This document shows, in pieces, positions 23,101-38,100 of a DNA stretch of 64,000 nt. The stretch comes from Tomocerus qinae. Taxonomy: Eukaryota > Arthropoda > Collembola > Entomobryomorpha > Tomoceridae. Positions within the stretch are counted from its first letter, which is position 1. Each line of letters starts with the position of its first letter. Below the pieces are notes generated by a model, which was given only the letters and a program-made list of their open reading frames with translations, was not told the DNA's origin and did not search any database. Location: assembly GCA_020055645.1 (NCBI GenBank), contig CM034547.1, positions 65,817,884 to 65,881,883 on the forward strand. The letters run 5' to 3'. Position numbers and translations under genes: made by a program.

Positions 23101-26100
23101 CCTAGTCCATTTAGAAGCAGACTCATAAATCACAGAGAGTTGGAGTGTAAGCAACTATTTTTAGATGTTGAAAAGACTTCCATCAGCCAAGGTATCAGAG
23201 AAGAGAAAGTCAATGTTGGGGATTTCTGGAAAGTCAAATCAATTCCGTATGGACATGAAAGAAAGTTTGGAAAGCAGTAGGTCGTCTGGTCAATAGTGAC
23301 AATAAGTTCAAAATTCAAAAGGAGAGAGTCTTTCTTATTGTCAGCGAGGTGATTCTAGGATGAGGATGAAAGACAAGACATTCACGCAAGGACAAAATCC
23401 GTCACGCCTGTTCACAATCGACTGCCTTACCTACATGGACGCAGAACTAGAATTGATTTAAACCAGGAGAAAGCCTTCTTTAGCAGTTGAATTTATATGA
23501 GGTTTATCTTCTGTCGGCAATGCTAATCCTCGTTAGTTACTATTATATGTCCAGATGAGTATACTCCAGCCAGATCAGACACAAGTTTCAATAATGGCAA
23601 TGACTATACTTTGTTTGACAGAGAGACATGTAGTCTGCACGGACGTCGATTTCTAAAGGGAGTGAGTGGATGTGACTAAAGGCTCTTCCTTCTCAGATCA
23701 GCTACATCAACTAAACATCAATCCTGCCTCGTTTGCATCTTTTCCCTTTTGTCATTTCCCCTCCACTATCAAAGGATATACAACAACAGCCAAAAAGTAT
23801 CTCTGCCTTTTAAATACAAACTGCGTACTAGGTAATGTGCTACGTACTTTCAATTTATGACATACGGACTTGGTATTACTGACTTGTCTTCCTATCCAAT
23901 CACATCCACTATAGACATGTTTTACATAATGTATGTGTCTGTGTCGTGAAATAGAAAACGTACTGTCTCCACCTACCTAAATGAAATGGGTAACATGCTC
24001 TATCACTTTCATTTTATTTCCTTCGTTTTCCTTCTGTTCGTCTCTTTGTCAATGGCCTCGACTTTCTCTCCTGGTCGGACTGGCTGGATAAAGCCAGGAA
24101 AACGAAAATAAACGGAAAAGGAGTTTATGCATTGAAATTTTACTCTGCTTTGCCATGCCATATATAAAAGTCTATACTGCTTACAGGCTAAACACGATCT
24201 CATTAAAGTAGGGCAGTCATCACACATACCTTTAACCTATATCCTTGACATATACTTACAGTTTAGTCTACGAACTTCAATAATGTAATGCTATCCTTTT
24301 ACTTAGGTATATAAGATACCAATGCAGTCTTCACCTCTGTGGACGTGGATACTTGGTGCGTAGACAAATATGCTACTCTGCCAGCTGCAACACATTTAAC
24401 TAATCTATTCAAATAAGCTCATTCCTATGTACATTGTTAAATACTATTCCTCTGCTCAACTCATACTACCAAACGATATGCCACCAACCTCACATTTTGT
24501 CTTAGTTGACCATCAAAAGATGGTCCAAAGCAAAAAAATTCAAAACTTTCAGAAATATAAAGGCATACTGTTGTTTTGACGAAAAATACATCTATTTGTA
24601 AGTACATTACAATTAGCTGAATTTTTCCGAAATTATTGTGTTTACATCAGCTTTAATATTTAAAAATAATAGCTTTGTTTGAATTAATTACGTTTTCAGT
24701 ATTTATGCCTTTCGAAAATTCAATTTCGCTAGTGATTTTACTTATCTTCTTTCAGAACAGATATTGAAGACATTTGAATGAATAAAATTCATTAATTGGG
24801 TTTGTTGCTTTTCTGCTCTGATACATACTACGCGTGCATGTAATCCGGGACTTATGTACTAGGTCTAGACTAGATTATCACAATTATTTAACAATCCCAA
24901 TCGCCGCATGGGATGAAATGATTCAGTTTCCTATTGAAACATAATTTGATTTGAATTTTTTCTTAGATCTCCGCGTGGTAAATCCTGAAATCCGTTTTTA
25001 GACAAGAATGCTTTGCGACTGATGTACTATGTATAGATGTAAATGGGTTTAAGTGTCAGAAAAAAAATGACACTCGTAATGTGGAGAAGTTATTTAAATT
25101 AGAATAGGTATTGAGGATAATAAGTATTAGCTAATACGGATGAATGTAAAAGAGGGAAGAGTATTGAGCTGGAGAGTGGAGTATTGGGAAGGAAATAATC
25201 GAGAGTCTCTCGACTGAAATGAAATCCCATCTGATTCTATTCATGACAGAAAAGGTTGAATTGGAAGAGGGAGGTATTGGTAAGGATGTATTCGTGTAGG
25301 ACCTAATAACTACACATCACTTTGCAGTGGAGACGGAAAAGCCAGGGAACAGCACTCCATTCCACGTCAACGCTTTTGAACTGAAATTCAACTTATAATT
25401 CAATAGGACCATTGAGATTGAGAAATGATAACATAACGTGACTCGATACTCAAGAATATTCTACTAAGCGAAACTTTGTAAAATACACAGAGAGCAAAGT
25501 ACCTCACCAAACCTGCGATGAATATTATGGTGAATAGCATCCGTATGTATAAGCTGTCCATAGAGCTGGAAAAATGACATAGTATTTCATTGAAATGCTA
25601 GGACGGAAGACCTTCATACAAAATCACGCGAGAAGAATAAATGTTACAGTGCAATGATTCTTCCTCCTACCATCTCCGTCTATTCATATGTATGGATTTC
25701 ACTTTTCCATCCAATTTTCCAGCTCAGTCCAGACTCCAACTCACAATTGCGCACACAAGAAAAGATCAAGACATGACATTGCTCCTCACACCAAAGCCGG
25801 ATATTGAATCTTCTTCGCTGGACAATCCTCCTATCTCCATACTCCTACTCCTAGGTAAATCCCGTACTAATACTAACAACATCGTAGAATTGCCTACACA
25901 AACTCTCACCAGCTGCCAACTTCAAAAGTAACGTCACCTACTAAATTTGACTTTAATACTCTACATTCATTACTTCCCCCATTGTTACACTAGGCCTGTA
26001 CACAAATGTACGCACATTTCGATATCCTCCATGAATCTAGGATTTACTTTGCATAGACAAAGTTATAAAAGTCTTGTCAAAAATGTACACTATTTTCCTC

Positions 26101-29100
26101 CAGGTTCATTGAATTGAAAGAGATCTGAAATTGCTTTTTACTCACTCCATGTTTTTATTGACTCAATGCACAACTTCCTAAACTTTCTCCTCTCTTCTGT
26201 TTCACATGTGCATCTACACAAAAACTTGATTCCCCCTTCTCGTTTCGATTTCAATAGAGTGAACCTGATCCATGACCATCTTCACTTCATTTCAAAACTT
26301 TACAAATTAATTTCTCTCTATGACCTAAGTAACTATTTGTAATTAAAAAATTCTAATCTACTTACGTTGTCGATTTTCTCAGCTCGGAATCGACCCATAT
26401 CGTAGCCCGCTTCCAGTTTGATGGATCCCCACTCCCAAATAGCCTTTATTGGTTTCGGATTGGAACAAAATACAACACTTAGAGTCGCATCACTTCCTTT
26501 CTCCACAGCAACTTCTCTCTCCGCAGCGTGCCTGAGGACTTGAGGAGCTCCTGAAAATAAGAACATTCATCAACAATCATAAAAATATAAATACTTTATT
26601 CTTTATTTTGTTAAAGTTTATCGTAAAAATTTAATGGTATCATATACTAATTAATAGTTTAAAAGTTTCCTTCTTACAACCTATTATTTCCGGTTCATTA
26701 TTAATTATAATTAATTAATTAAGTTTATCAGTAATGGTTATTCGTAAATTCTCATTTCCACCATTTGTAAATACTCAAAGGTAATGTATGCAGTCCAACA
26801 ATTCCACATATGTTAGTTAAGTACCTATTTAGAATTCGTAACAGCAACTCTCTGTCACTGATGTAGGATAGGGCGGGCTTAGATTTGCTACACTACTTTC
26901 CCCCGAGACACATTCTCTGTCTGCAGGTAACAAAGAAAGTAACCTGACAGCATTAATACACTCAACATCTCACCCACATTAAGACGACTCCAAGAAATAG
27001 GGCAAAACCTTTCAGGCGTGATATTATACGTATAGTAGAGGAAAGTTTGTACATGCTATCTTGAAGACTGTATTCAGAGCAAGCAACCTGAATCACCGAG
27101 AGATCATATATTTCTACTGTCTCCGACGAAGTTTCTCCTTTTGTCACTAATTATTACTGCTGGGCTCAGTAACTTCTGATCTATATGATAAGAAGTATAC
27201 TGGGTAGGAATATAATGCTGTCATTCACAGTAGGTAATCCATTAGGCAATAGTGTGAATTAAGACTAGCTTATTGTTCCACGTACAGCTTATCAGCGCCG
27301 AAATCCAAAGTGCAAGACTTCAATAGTAATTACAGAACACAATGAAACATTTTGCAAGAAAGGACAAAGTGCAATCTGCCTACGCCAATTTGCTATCAAG
27401 GAGAGAAAACTTTACTCGCAGTGCTTTCCACGGAAATGACACTACATTGTGTAACTACCAGATCCAACTTAATCGTAGGCGTAACAGCGATATATCTATT
27501 CGGTGCATGTATAAAATAGATGACATTGGAAGAAATGCAATGCAACAGTGCACATCATGGGCCATTCTTGTTAGATGATGATATAGATTGGACTAACATT
27601 TATGACTAAAGGAGAGTACAAAGTGGATTAATGCGGAGGTGAGTCTCACTCAACCACGACCTCACCATTATGTTCCCTCAAATCTAATTTCGTGTCCTCA
27701 CGGAAAACTAACCAACAAACCCAGCGAACTGAGTTTGCGGAGAAAGTCAATAACTTACCAATTTTTCATTTATTATATCACACAACAGTGTGTTCCTCGT
27801 GGAAGATAACATTTCACACATACACACACCTGCAAGTCCATTATGGTGGACAGGCCTATATACAGATAGCAAATTACATTCACAATGTTAAATTGTCAAA
27901 TATACTACGATTACGAGTACAGGTAAATTATGTTTAATAATAACTCCTAGTATCTGCAGTTCAAACATACTGCGACCACATTATACGAAAAAAGACCTTT
28001 AGAACTTTCCACAAAAATGATACGACGACTTTTTGTGTTAGAAGTTGGTACATAATATATCTGCACTATGTAACAAAGGTAAACAATGCAGTAGTGTTCC
28101 CTACTGAGAATTCCTACTTGATGGAGTGCGATCTGGACGGAAAATCTAATTTCAAAGAGTAGTTGGGCACTTTGCAGTCTCCTTTGTAGTTCAGCTCAAC
28201 AGATACTTATTGTCTTTTGGAGAAAAGGGGAAGAACGACGTCTTATTTTTGAGAAGTAAACAGTGTTAGTCTACAAAGCTAAGATATGCATGGCTACCTA
28301 CATTATCTTATAGACTCCTCACTCACTCCATATGGTCCACTAAGAAGATTGCATATTCTGCGTAGTGTAAAGTACACACCGGTCGGGGGAGCAATACTAG
28401 GAGTGAAATCTCGGTCAGAATCTCAAATTTTGATTAATTATTTACACAAGAGTCGAATGACTTACACAGCAAATACTCCAGCCTCATAGGAGAGAGCAAA
28501 TGGGTATGTACATTTTGATTCTCTGTAGCCGACATTCCATTGTCAGGCCAGGGCAGAATGTAAGTGGAGACTACAGACGCAGCTCTCAAAATCAACAGAC
28601 TGAGAATAGTAATCGTAGTTGAGGAAAAGAGAAAGTGGCCCCAATAAAGTGAAAAATTACCAAGTGGAGAAACTCAAAGGAAATTGGCTATTTTTAGGTC
28701 CACCTCTCGGTTCCCTTCAGATTAAACCAAGGATGAAGAGCCAGATATAAACTATTACTACCTGCTTTTTCCGCAGGTTCTCCTATCAATTTTGAATCCT
28801 TTGTGCTGCTTTTATCTACGACTCTGCAATATACTAACTAAATTGGCTACAAAGAAAGAAACTACCCACCAGATCGCCTTTATTAATATTCTATGATCTA
28901 CCGGTGGAATATATTACACTTCCCACATGTAGAGCAGTAGGAAAGTAACAATAAACTGACTAGTATTTGCACTTGCAAAATCATAAGCTGTGGCAACTAA
29001 TGGCGCACAAACGTGCCATTTATTTATTGTAATTTGAGGAGACACAAGAATGGAGCTTTAAGGTCTCAATAAAAATACCATAAATATTGCATGACATCAG

Positions 29101-32100
29101 GGAAAATCCTGGAATAATGTCTCGTTTGATCTACAACTAAATAAGAGCACTTCTTTCTCTTTCTTGTGATAAGATTTCAAAGGGATTCTTGCATAGCTCA
29201 ATGAGTTACAGTTGGTACAAAATTAATTAAATTATTCTCTGGAAATTGTAATCCAATATCCTTCAGCCATGACTAGGTAGTAAAAATGTAACTTTTTGCA
29301 GTAGTTAAAGATGAAATCTACTTAAAGTATGAAAATATTTATGACAATACTGATTCTCTAATAAATCCATCCTCGCAAGTTTAAATAAAGATATTTTTAG
29401 ACCAGAGAAACCAGAAACCAGAATTCACCGAATCAAAAATCACTAAGTTCGACAATAACATAAAACATCAAGTAGCCTGTTTAGGCTAGGGTAGGTATAA
29501 TAATAAATCTGGTATTTAATGCAATCAATAAATGGTATGCAGTGATGTCCTTTGAAGATGTCACGTTTCTCATTGGATAGTGAAAAGAATACAAGAGAAG
29601 CTATTTTTAAACTGGTTGTTAATTATTTTCCCGAGAATTTCCTGCTATGTTTATAAATAGGAACACGTTTGTTAGTTATTACAACAAAGGATGAAAACAA
29701 GGCCCATAGTAGATTTTTAGAATTGTACGACAAAGGATTTTTTGAAGAATTTACATAATGACACTGTGGATGAGATTAGGGGTAACAATCCTCTCAATCT
29801 CCTGCTGGATCGACGGTTGAAAAACAAAGGTAAATGGAAGGAAAGAGAGAATATCATAATGCGTCATCCTTTGTCTCCAGTTACTACATCAAAGATTCAA
29901 ACTCTTAGAACGAGAGGAAATCACCGTCTATGTATTTTGCATTAGTACCCAATACAGCACACTGGCGTTGTGTAAAATACATATCTGGCTGAGTTGACAG
30001 ATCTGCCGACAAGATACTGTTGAAGGAAGCAAAATGGAAGTAAATTGAAAAAGGATTGAAATTGGAATCTGTTGTATGAGTCTTTGCATCAGAAAGTGAC
30101 TTTCTCGCTGTACAAAGAAACGTGAATAAAACTAAAGAGTACTTCACTACTCTCTCAAGACATATTATCCATGGCTAGATAATGTTCAATTTCTCCGAGT
30201 CATTCGTGTATATCTAACGACTACGATATCCTTTCCTTGTCCTCCTAAGAGGTTTCCCTTGTCTACAAACACTACACTCCCTCATTTTTCCAAATTCAGC
30301 TTTCACTCATTTCACAGTCGCTTCTTCTCAGACTGTCGCTTCCTGTCTTTTCTTATTATTTACCCAAAGTCATCAAAAGGAATTCAAATATACTCTTCAC
30401 TTGACAGTTGGATCAAAAAATGTAAACTGAGTTCAGACGAAATTTTAACTAATGATTTACTGATTCGTCTAAATACGAATTATAATGCAAGGCTCATTGC
30501 ACCAAATTAAAGAATTTTTTAAAATTACTATACTGGGTGGTTGGAAATGAAATAGAACTTTTGATTAGCCAACAGATTCAAAAGTTCTAGTTCATTTCTG
30601 ACCATCCTGTACATATATTTACCTTAAAATTATACATAACCATCGCTGTACGTATTTAGTGACCATTTTCAGTTCAACAGATGTATGATATGATACGATA
30701 TCCCTATTCTTTGACTTATTTAGTATGTTTTCATATACATATTCCGAAAATAGAATGAAAAGATTATCATTGATTACTATTTTAATAGTTTGTTCGTGCT
30801 GAGAATGCTTATCTCCATTTTGTATTCCAACTTTCCAAGTAGTGAAAAGAAGGCGGAATGAAATAAATGAATCAATTGTAACCTTAACTCAATTTTCTCA
30901 CGTGAGAAAAGAAATTCAGAGAATAGCACTTCTATCTCCTCTCGCTACTAAGAACATACATTTATTCTCAGTGTCTTTCCAGTCAATTGATTTTCGGAGA
31001 ACCCTTGAGATTAAGTTTCCTGAAAACTAGTTACTGCATGTAGTAAAGGAGTTTTCTATTGTAAAGATTTTTATTTCGTGTTTTTACGACGTGAGTTCTG
31101 CTTGCTAATGAAAAGCAAACAGAAAACTAAGGAGTGTGCTCATAAATAGGAGAAAATAATGGATATGAGGAATGAATAATGAGGTCAAATCTTTCAATTG
31201 GGAAGGACGTTTACGTGGACTAAATTAGTCCTGTTAGTTAAATGTTAGCGACAGAGCTTACAAGTATATAATCTGGGAGTTAGGTGGAGTAATTTCGAGG
31301 AAACTGATATTACTCTTGATATTACCGGGAGGCAGTAGACTTGACTTCAGGAAAGCACTTTACTTTCCCCGCTAAACGAGATATTAGGAGTTTTAGAAGA
31401 GCCAAGACGGAGTCAAAGGAATTTGGCAATAAAATGTAACCCAATGCAGACCAACTTCATTTTATTCATTGGTGTTCCAATTCGGTTGTAACTCGGATCG
31501 CATTGAAATCATTCAGTGAATAAAAACTTTCTGAAGGTTTCGGGATAAATGAAATTACATTTTTATTTAATACAGCTTCGAGCGAGAATGAAAGAAGTTG
31601 TCGTCCCGCCCGCCTCACAGGCATCACATTAATCCCGTATTAAAGCAAACGCAAGTCACCGTGTAAGAATTGAGACCACATTACTTTGCCTCCTTCATCT
31701 GTCTATAGTGTAGCAACATAATTCCAGCACTGGTGACTATCAAATCAATAATGGGCCGATAGATTTCCTAATTCTGTCTCCGAGTTTATCTCCCGTTTCT
31801 CTTAGTTATTGGAATTGAGAGAATTCATCCGTGAACTAAAGCGATTGCTTCCTGAACTGAACGTACAGATTGACGAACTGGAAAAACTTATGGCTCAAAT
31901 AGAATCCGACATCCAAACTCGTGTTCATTTTTGTTATTTTTACATCAGAAACTAATTCTCCTTAAGGGTGAAAACGAGTGAAAATCTCATCAGGAAAGTA
32001 AAATCTCTAAAATTACATCCCTTGAAATTAAAGGTGTCTAAAGTTATAACTAAGGGTCTTTTCCTTATAACATTCAAGTGTTATTAATGTTTTCTTGGAA

Positions 32101-35100
32101 CTCAAAGGCTCTCAAAAACCTATTGTCTACACACATTGCCCCTAATTCGATAAAATAACAACCTGAAATTAAAAAAGAATTAATTGGCAAGAGTAGCTAA
32201 AAACTGGCTAATAATTATCATGAAAGAAATATTGTCGTCTCGTAATGAGCCGAAACATAGTACAAAAGTTACAATTCAGGAGCTTGAGTAATCTCTAGGG
32301 CTTCTACTTACAAATGGAGGACAGAAGATTTAATAACTTTGGATTACTCTCCTTTGCTTTTCTTTAGATCACATAAAGCCACTTTCTTTCAAGTAGCTCC
32401 AAGAGAGCTGCCTACTCCTCCTTTATGAATTAGTACATAAAGCAGCTTATTACACATGTTGTTATGTGAAGGTAGACTTTCTTTGTCAATAACGACAGCA
32501 AGTCTACCCACTCTAGCGTACAAGATTCAATAGCCATCTAATACGTTTCCATCTGTATACAGGGTGAGAAATTTCTATCGCCTTCTTCAACGATAGGGAA
32601 ATTAAAAATACCGAAAAATCAATGACATTGTGCAGTCGACGATTATATAGGTAGCTACCACTCAGGCTTCTGCAGTTTTTTGACTCGGAAATTTTCGCAA
32701 AAAATAAACTTCTGGGCGTACTTGCCATTTACAGTCGTATTTCAAACAGTAAAGGTAAGATTAGATTTTTTCAAATCTCGGCTATACTTATAAAAGGAGA
32801 AAATAGTCTTGGTATATGAAAAAGGAGTTAAATAAGGAAGTCTCATTGATGTAGAATGTAGAACAATAGTCACCCTGCGTATCTCTAAGAAAGGAGAAAG
32901 GATGCGGATGAATGGCATTGTAGGATGCAGGTACTCTTATCGTTAGATCTCTTTTGAGTCTAGAAAGCTTTGGCTTTCTCCCACTCACTCCTCTCTGCTT
33001 TTCCTCGTTTATAAAAACTAAGCTTCCCTTTTGTGAAACATTTTATCGCCTCTTATGTGCACTTCAGGCGAAGATGAAGATGACATTATTGGATTTCAGT
33101 AATTGGACCTTGCTCTTTCTCAATAAATCCACTTTCCCTCCCCACTTTTAGTTTCTCCTTTATCACTCCGATAAAGATGGAGGCATTGTCATGTACTAAT
33201 AGTAGTAGAACATTACTGGCATCAGTAACTCCTGAGCATGACTAAAAGCAAATATAGGACACCATTTGACTGGCAGGTGAAGTAACCGTAACCTACACTC
33301 ATTTACAAACTCTATGGCTAAATTGTATCAAATAAAATTCCTACAATGTGTATTACGTATTACATTTTCATTCTACTTCGCTTTCACTCTGAATCTATAA
33401 TGCAATGCACGAGAGGCACATTTCTATCTGCTTGAAATGGTGTAAAAAAAATTTCAGTTACTATGAATTTAAAACTGGTCACCACTGTCATACTAAATAG
33501 GTAGGTACACTCAGACGTTTAGATTTCAGTGGGTGCAGATAATATTTACTGAGTTGTAAGAAATCATAGGAAGAAAGTTTTTCTTCATTTATTTGGACCT
33601 TCATAAAAACATTACTTAAACTAAAAGCTAAAGCGACCTAACATATAATATGCTTGATTAGCATTTATATCGATGTAATCTATTCTTATAGGTGGTATCT
33701 GGTATGGCTGCTCTTACTGGTTAAATAAATTATAGAAATTCGAATTTATTCAAAAACTAGGATACGATGAGAAGTATGCTTTTATAAAAATCAGGACAAG
33801 AGTACTTAATGTGGACAACGCAAACGTTTCCAAGTCAAAATCTTCTGAGATCCATTAAGATTAACAGATTAAGATTTTGACTTGAGTACTTAGTACATAT
33901 TAGATCGAGGCCAACAATAAATCCAGAGTGCAGCTAATAGATAGTACAAATATGAGAATTAAAGTAGGGCAGCCTCTTAAAAACTTATGTAAACAATATA
34001 CCTCCAATGAATATAACATGATAATCTACGAGAGCTACCCAAATCAATTACTACAGCTTCATTCACGTTAAAAAATAAATTAGGTTTGTTTGCTTTACTT
34101 TTACATTATTACTGGTCTGTTAAAAGCATCCATAGAGTAGGTTTTCCACTGGGGATAAAAGTAGGATTGTTTAATAGAACATGACATCGTTACAAATGTT
34201 CCATAGTGCTATTTCATAAAGCTATTGTATGGAAAGAGAGATAACTTGTTTTGAACATCTCGGAAATAATATTTATGTAATGGTCATAACAATATTGCTA
34301 CTTAAAACTCAACGAAAAAGTTGATGACTTTATTCTTCTATATGTTATCAAGTTAAGTGAAGAAATCAGTTAGGTCCACAACTAATGGACTACACTAAAT
34401 TGAGTTAAAAAATCAGTTAAAAAATAAGGACTGTTACACATTTATAATGTCTGTGCTTTTGAGATGCTGATGACAATATAATAGATTGTCAACAGGGTTA
34501 TCAGCACATGAATAGAGAAAAATGATAAATAATGACAGTTGGAGGGTAACATGCGTTATAATTGATGAAGTTGAGTATTAATAACTATCCGAGCCATGCG
34601 GTTTCTCCATAAAGGGAAACACATGTGCTTTAACATGAACTCGCTTTTACACGATGTGATTTTATGTAATGTGAACTACGGAAGGTATTTAATTTATGGC
34701 TTCTATCGACACAATGTGGGTACAAAAATAATACAGGCAGCATTTCCTACTATCCCACGGAAAAATAAACTCATACTTACATAATTCAATTGAAAGTAGC
34801 ATGATAAATGAAAGCAAACCATATGTGGTAATATAATGAGCGTTACATGAATGTGTATGACATTATTACCGTACCAGGCACGAAATAAAACATGAAACCA
34901 CTTTAAAGCACACACATTTTGGTAGGTCTATATGGGTTGGAAAATATAATGAAGTGTGCAGCCATCTCGAAAACCTGTGGGATAATGGAAGCTACAAAGT
35001 ACAAACAAACTACATTGATATTAATACGTTTGCATTTAAATAAGAGTCTTCCAGTTTGTAAACAAACGTAGAGCAAAGGTAATAGGATGAAATAATATGC

Positions 35101-38100
35101 ATTTAGAGTGTAGTCGAAAATTAATAGTTGCTCTGTTCGTAGTTATCGCAATTATACGGATGATGTGAAACAAGCTAAGGAGTGGAGCAAGGTTTGTTTG
35201 GTAGTAGGCGAGAGAGAATCATTATCTTGTCTCCTCATAATCATAATTCCATATTTTTCCCTGAAGTGCTATATAGTAATGCTTAGTCTAGTGTGTTTCC
35301 TTTGGCGTGGCTTCGTACATGCAAATGGCAGCTACACAATCAAAAATACCCAAATAAACATTACCTACCCACTTATGCATGTTTATGCGTGTATAACAAA
35401 TAAGGCCTGTATATAGGAGTCTGAGGATGAAGTATAGCTAATCTGAAATGTGGAATGGACAAGGAGACTGACAGATGCGGGCAAGTTTCAGAGTCAAACA
35501 GTCTAATTTGTTTAGCAAATTAAAGCACTCGCCCTGAGCATCACTATGAGTTATTAACGTCAACATACCCAGCAGACAGTTCTCTTGTCAGTTTCAAAAG
35601 GAACTACTGCGAGGGAGGGGAGACAAAATTAGAATTTCGTTACCTATAAAACAACGCAGCGTGCCCGCATTCGCTTTCTGTATTCATAAACACCTCCAAC
35701 TAATAATAAAGTAATGGCTAGGGACTTATTGATGCACTAAGTAGTAGAGCCAGCTACTCATATCATGTAGTAATTACTACTGAACATGCTACACAATTCC
35801 CTTCTCCTCCTCTATCTACTTATTTTCGTTTAAATTATTAGTATCGATTTGGCCACCTAAAGCCTTCTAATTCTTCCCCAACAATCTGACTTTATTGTGA
35901 TACATGCAAGTTTGATGAATTTTAAGTTTTGACAGCCTTCCTTGCAGTCAGTATCATATGTAAGTAGGTAAATGTATTATGGATTACGTATTACAGTGGC
36001 TATGCTACTTTATTTAAGGCGATATCCATTCGTTAGACTCTTTAGATCATTCTACTGAAAGTTTGAGTTGGTCCAAGTTTTGTTTTCCCTAACTCTATTA
36101 TTGCAACTGCATTAATTTTTCAGGGGAAGTGTAGCGGATGCTTTGACATCAAGTGCTGACAAAGAGAAAAGTTATGAAGTGTTGTTGGGAAGAAGTCAAA
36201 ATCCTCGTAACAACGTTCTGTTCTCGGATGCATGGGGAGTTGGCTTTTGAATTGAAAGAGCATTATTAGAGGGAGTAGATAAAAGAAGACGTACCCATAA
36301 CTTTGAGGTCGATGGGATCACTCTGGATCGTCCTCTCAGTACCGGAAATGACATTGGAGGCCTTGCAGTAGTACTTGCCTTGGTACTCGTATGTGACGTT
36401 ATGGATGACAAGCATGTGCTCAGCCCCTCGCACATACACCGTCTCTTCAGCTGTTGATGTCTTTTGAAGCCATTGGTAAGACGGCTGTGGGTTCCCCTCC
36501 GCCTGACACACCAGCACTGTCCGGTTGTACAGAGCCGCCGTCAGCTCCTTCTCAGGACCCGCACGCACTATCCTCGGAGAAACTGCAATACAATTTCAAA
36601 GTGATTTAATTAGCTCTCGTAATTGTGTTTGTCAACATATCTCTGACTGCAATTATCTTTACTTTATATGCAGGTGTAAGCAAAGCAGGCATTAGAGTTT
36701 ATGATGCAAAAGCAAATATACCAATTGAAACTACCTGGATTGATTTTAAGTAAATTAAATGGAAGAAACTAATAAAATGCCAACAATTCAGTTTAATATG
36801 TTTGAGAATATCTTTTTATAGATATTGTAGGTTTAGATTTTAACAAAACTGGTATATATATAAAATATTGTCTCGGGGTCTTAGAAAGCCTATTAAATAA
36901 TTTTAGTTCTGACATCTACTCATTATAAGAAAGCATTCCCTTTAATGAAATGTGTGATCATGATCAACTTAAACCCATTTAAATGGGGTATTTTAATCAT
37001 GTGGATTTGGGTAAGTAGTACGTGAGCATGAAACACGTCGTAGTGCATGCTATCTATACAATATTTAGAATATAGGTGATGGGTTTGTGTATATAGAGCA
37101 TATAGTAGTCAGCACAGCTCCCGCCTGTTACATTACAATTTCCTAGCCGCTATCTAGAGAACGTTGTAACAAATCGAATTGAGTAGGGAAGGTGTGAGGT
37201 AAAGAAGGGATTTACAGATTAATTTCTGCAAAAGAACAGAGAAAGTAGTAGATATATGCATGCTTGTGGAAATCCTACATAAAACTGGATCAGAACGAAG
37301 TCGTAACTTATTGTAATATCGTAATCGTAATTCAAAACTCGCTTTCCACTTCGTGCAGTGCATTACAGTTAGTAGTAGAGGCTTCGATAAACCATACGGA
37401 GCTCACTCACTTTGTCCCATTTCAAAATGTGATTCAGAGAAAGTATAAAACGGTATAAGAGACAAAAATACATGTTATAATAATATTATATAGTATACAT
37501 AGGTATCATTTCTCCGAAACAGCGAACTTGTGCTGGCTTATGGTTTTCCTTCCGTCGTAAAATAAAATACCTCCCTAGTCGATGATTTGAATCAGAAATG
37601 AGTTTTAGATTTTAGGCATAGTTGCAGTTGGTAATGGTAAGCAGTAAGCACTTGCGAGGCGACTAGTTTGAAGAGCGTTTGGTTTTAAGCCGAATTTCGA
37701 TCTCGAGTTACCGTAAAGCAACTCGTGGGAATGACGCTTTTATGCATTACTATTACATTTATCAGTATAGCCAACTCAAATTGGCTCAACTATTTCACAG
37801 ATCTAAAGCGACATGTGCGTTGCATAATAGAGATGTGAAAATATGGACTATTTGTACTCAGGTAGCTCCTTCTGAACGAGCGAGTCATTTGTAAGTGACA
37901 AGATACAACCATTACTCATGAATTTTTACATAAATTAGCTAGCAACTACTACATATTACATCATCTACACATTCACAAGAATTTTAACCCGTTTTCTGTG
38001 AGAGAAAACTTGATTCGTATTGATTACCGATAGTTCGTCCCAAGAGTAACTTCAATTGACTGGAAATAAAAGTCTAACTACTTAAGGAATGCATTATCTT

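Larger units (their letters stand above)
26551..36294 (-). other. 9.7-kb intron of the adhesion gene
   Basis: It holds a mariner-type foldback element (30533-30609), a coiled-coil-like frame on the + strand (31806-31955), a possible degenerate terminal-repeat pair (32560-32877) and a hairpin (33831-33884). Otherwise it is AT-rich DNA with no supported genes. Confidence 0.5.

Noticed and set aside
22264..23280. Two + strand frames of 132 and 154 codons in an intron
   Set aside because: No family resemblance, no supporting splice or poly(A) context, and composition like the surrounding intron. RNA-seq could revive them.
24009..24120. Minus-strand frame ending in a charged stretch as a cassette exon of the adhesion gene
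   Set aside because: It ends in a stop and does not fit the phase-0 junction between exons 26366 and 20738.
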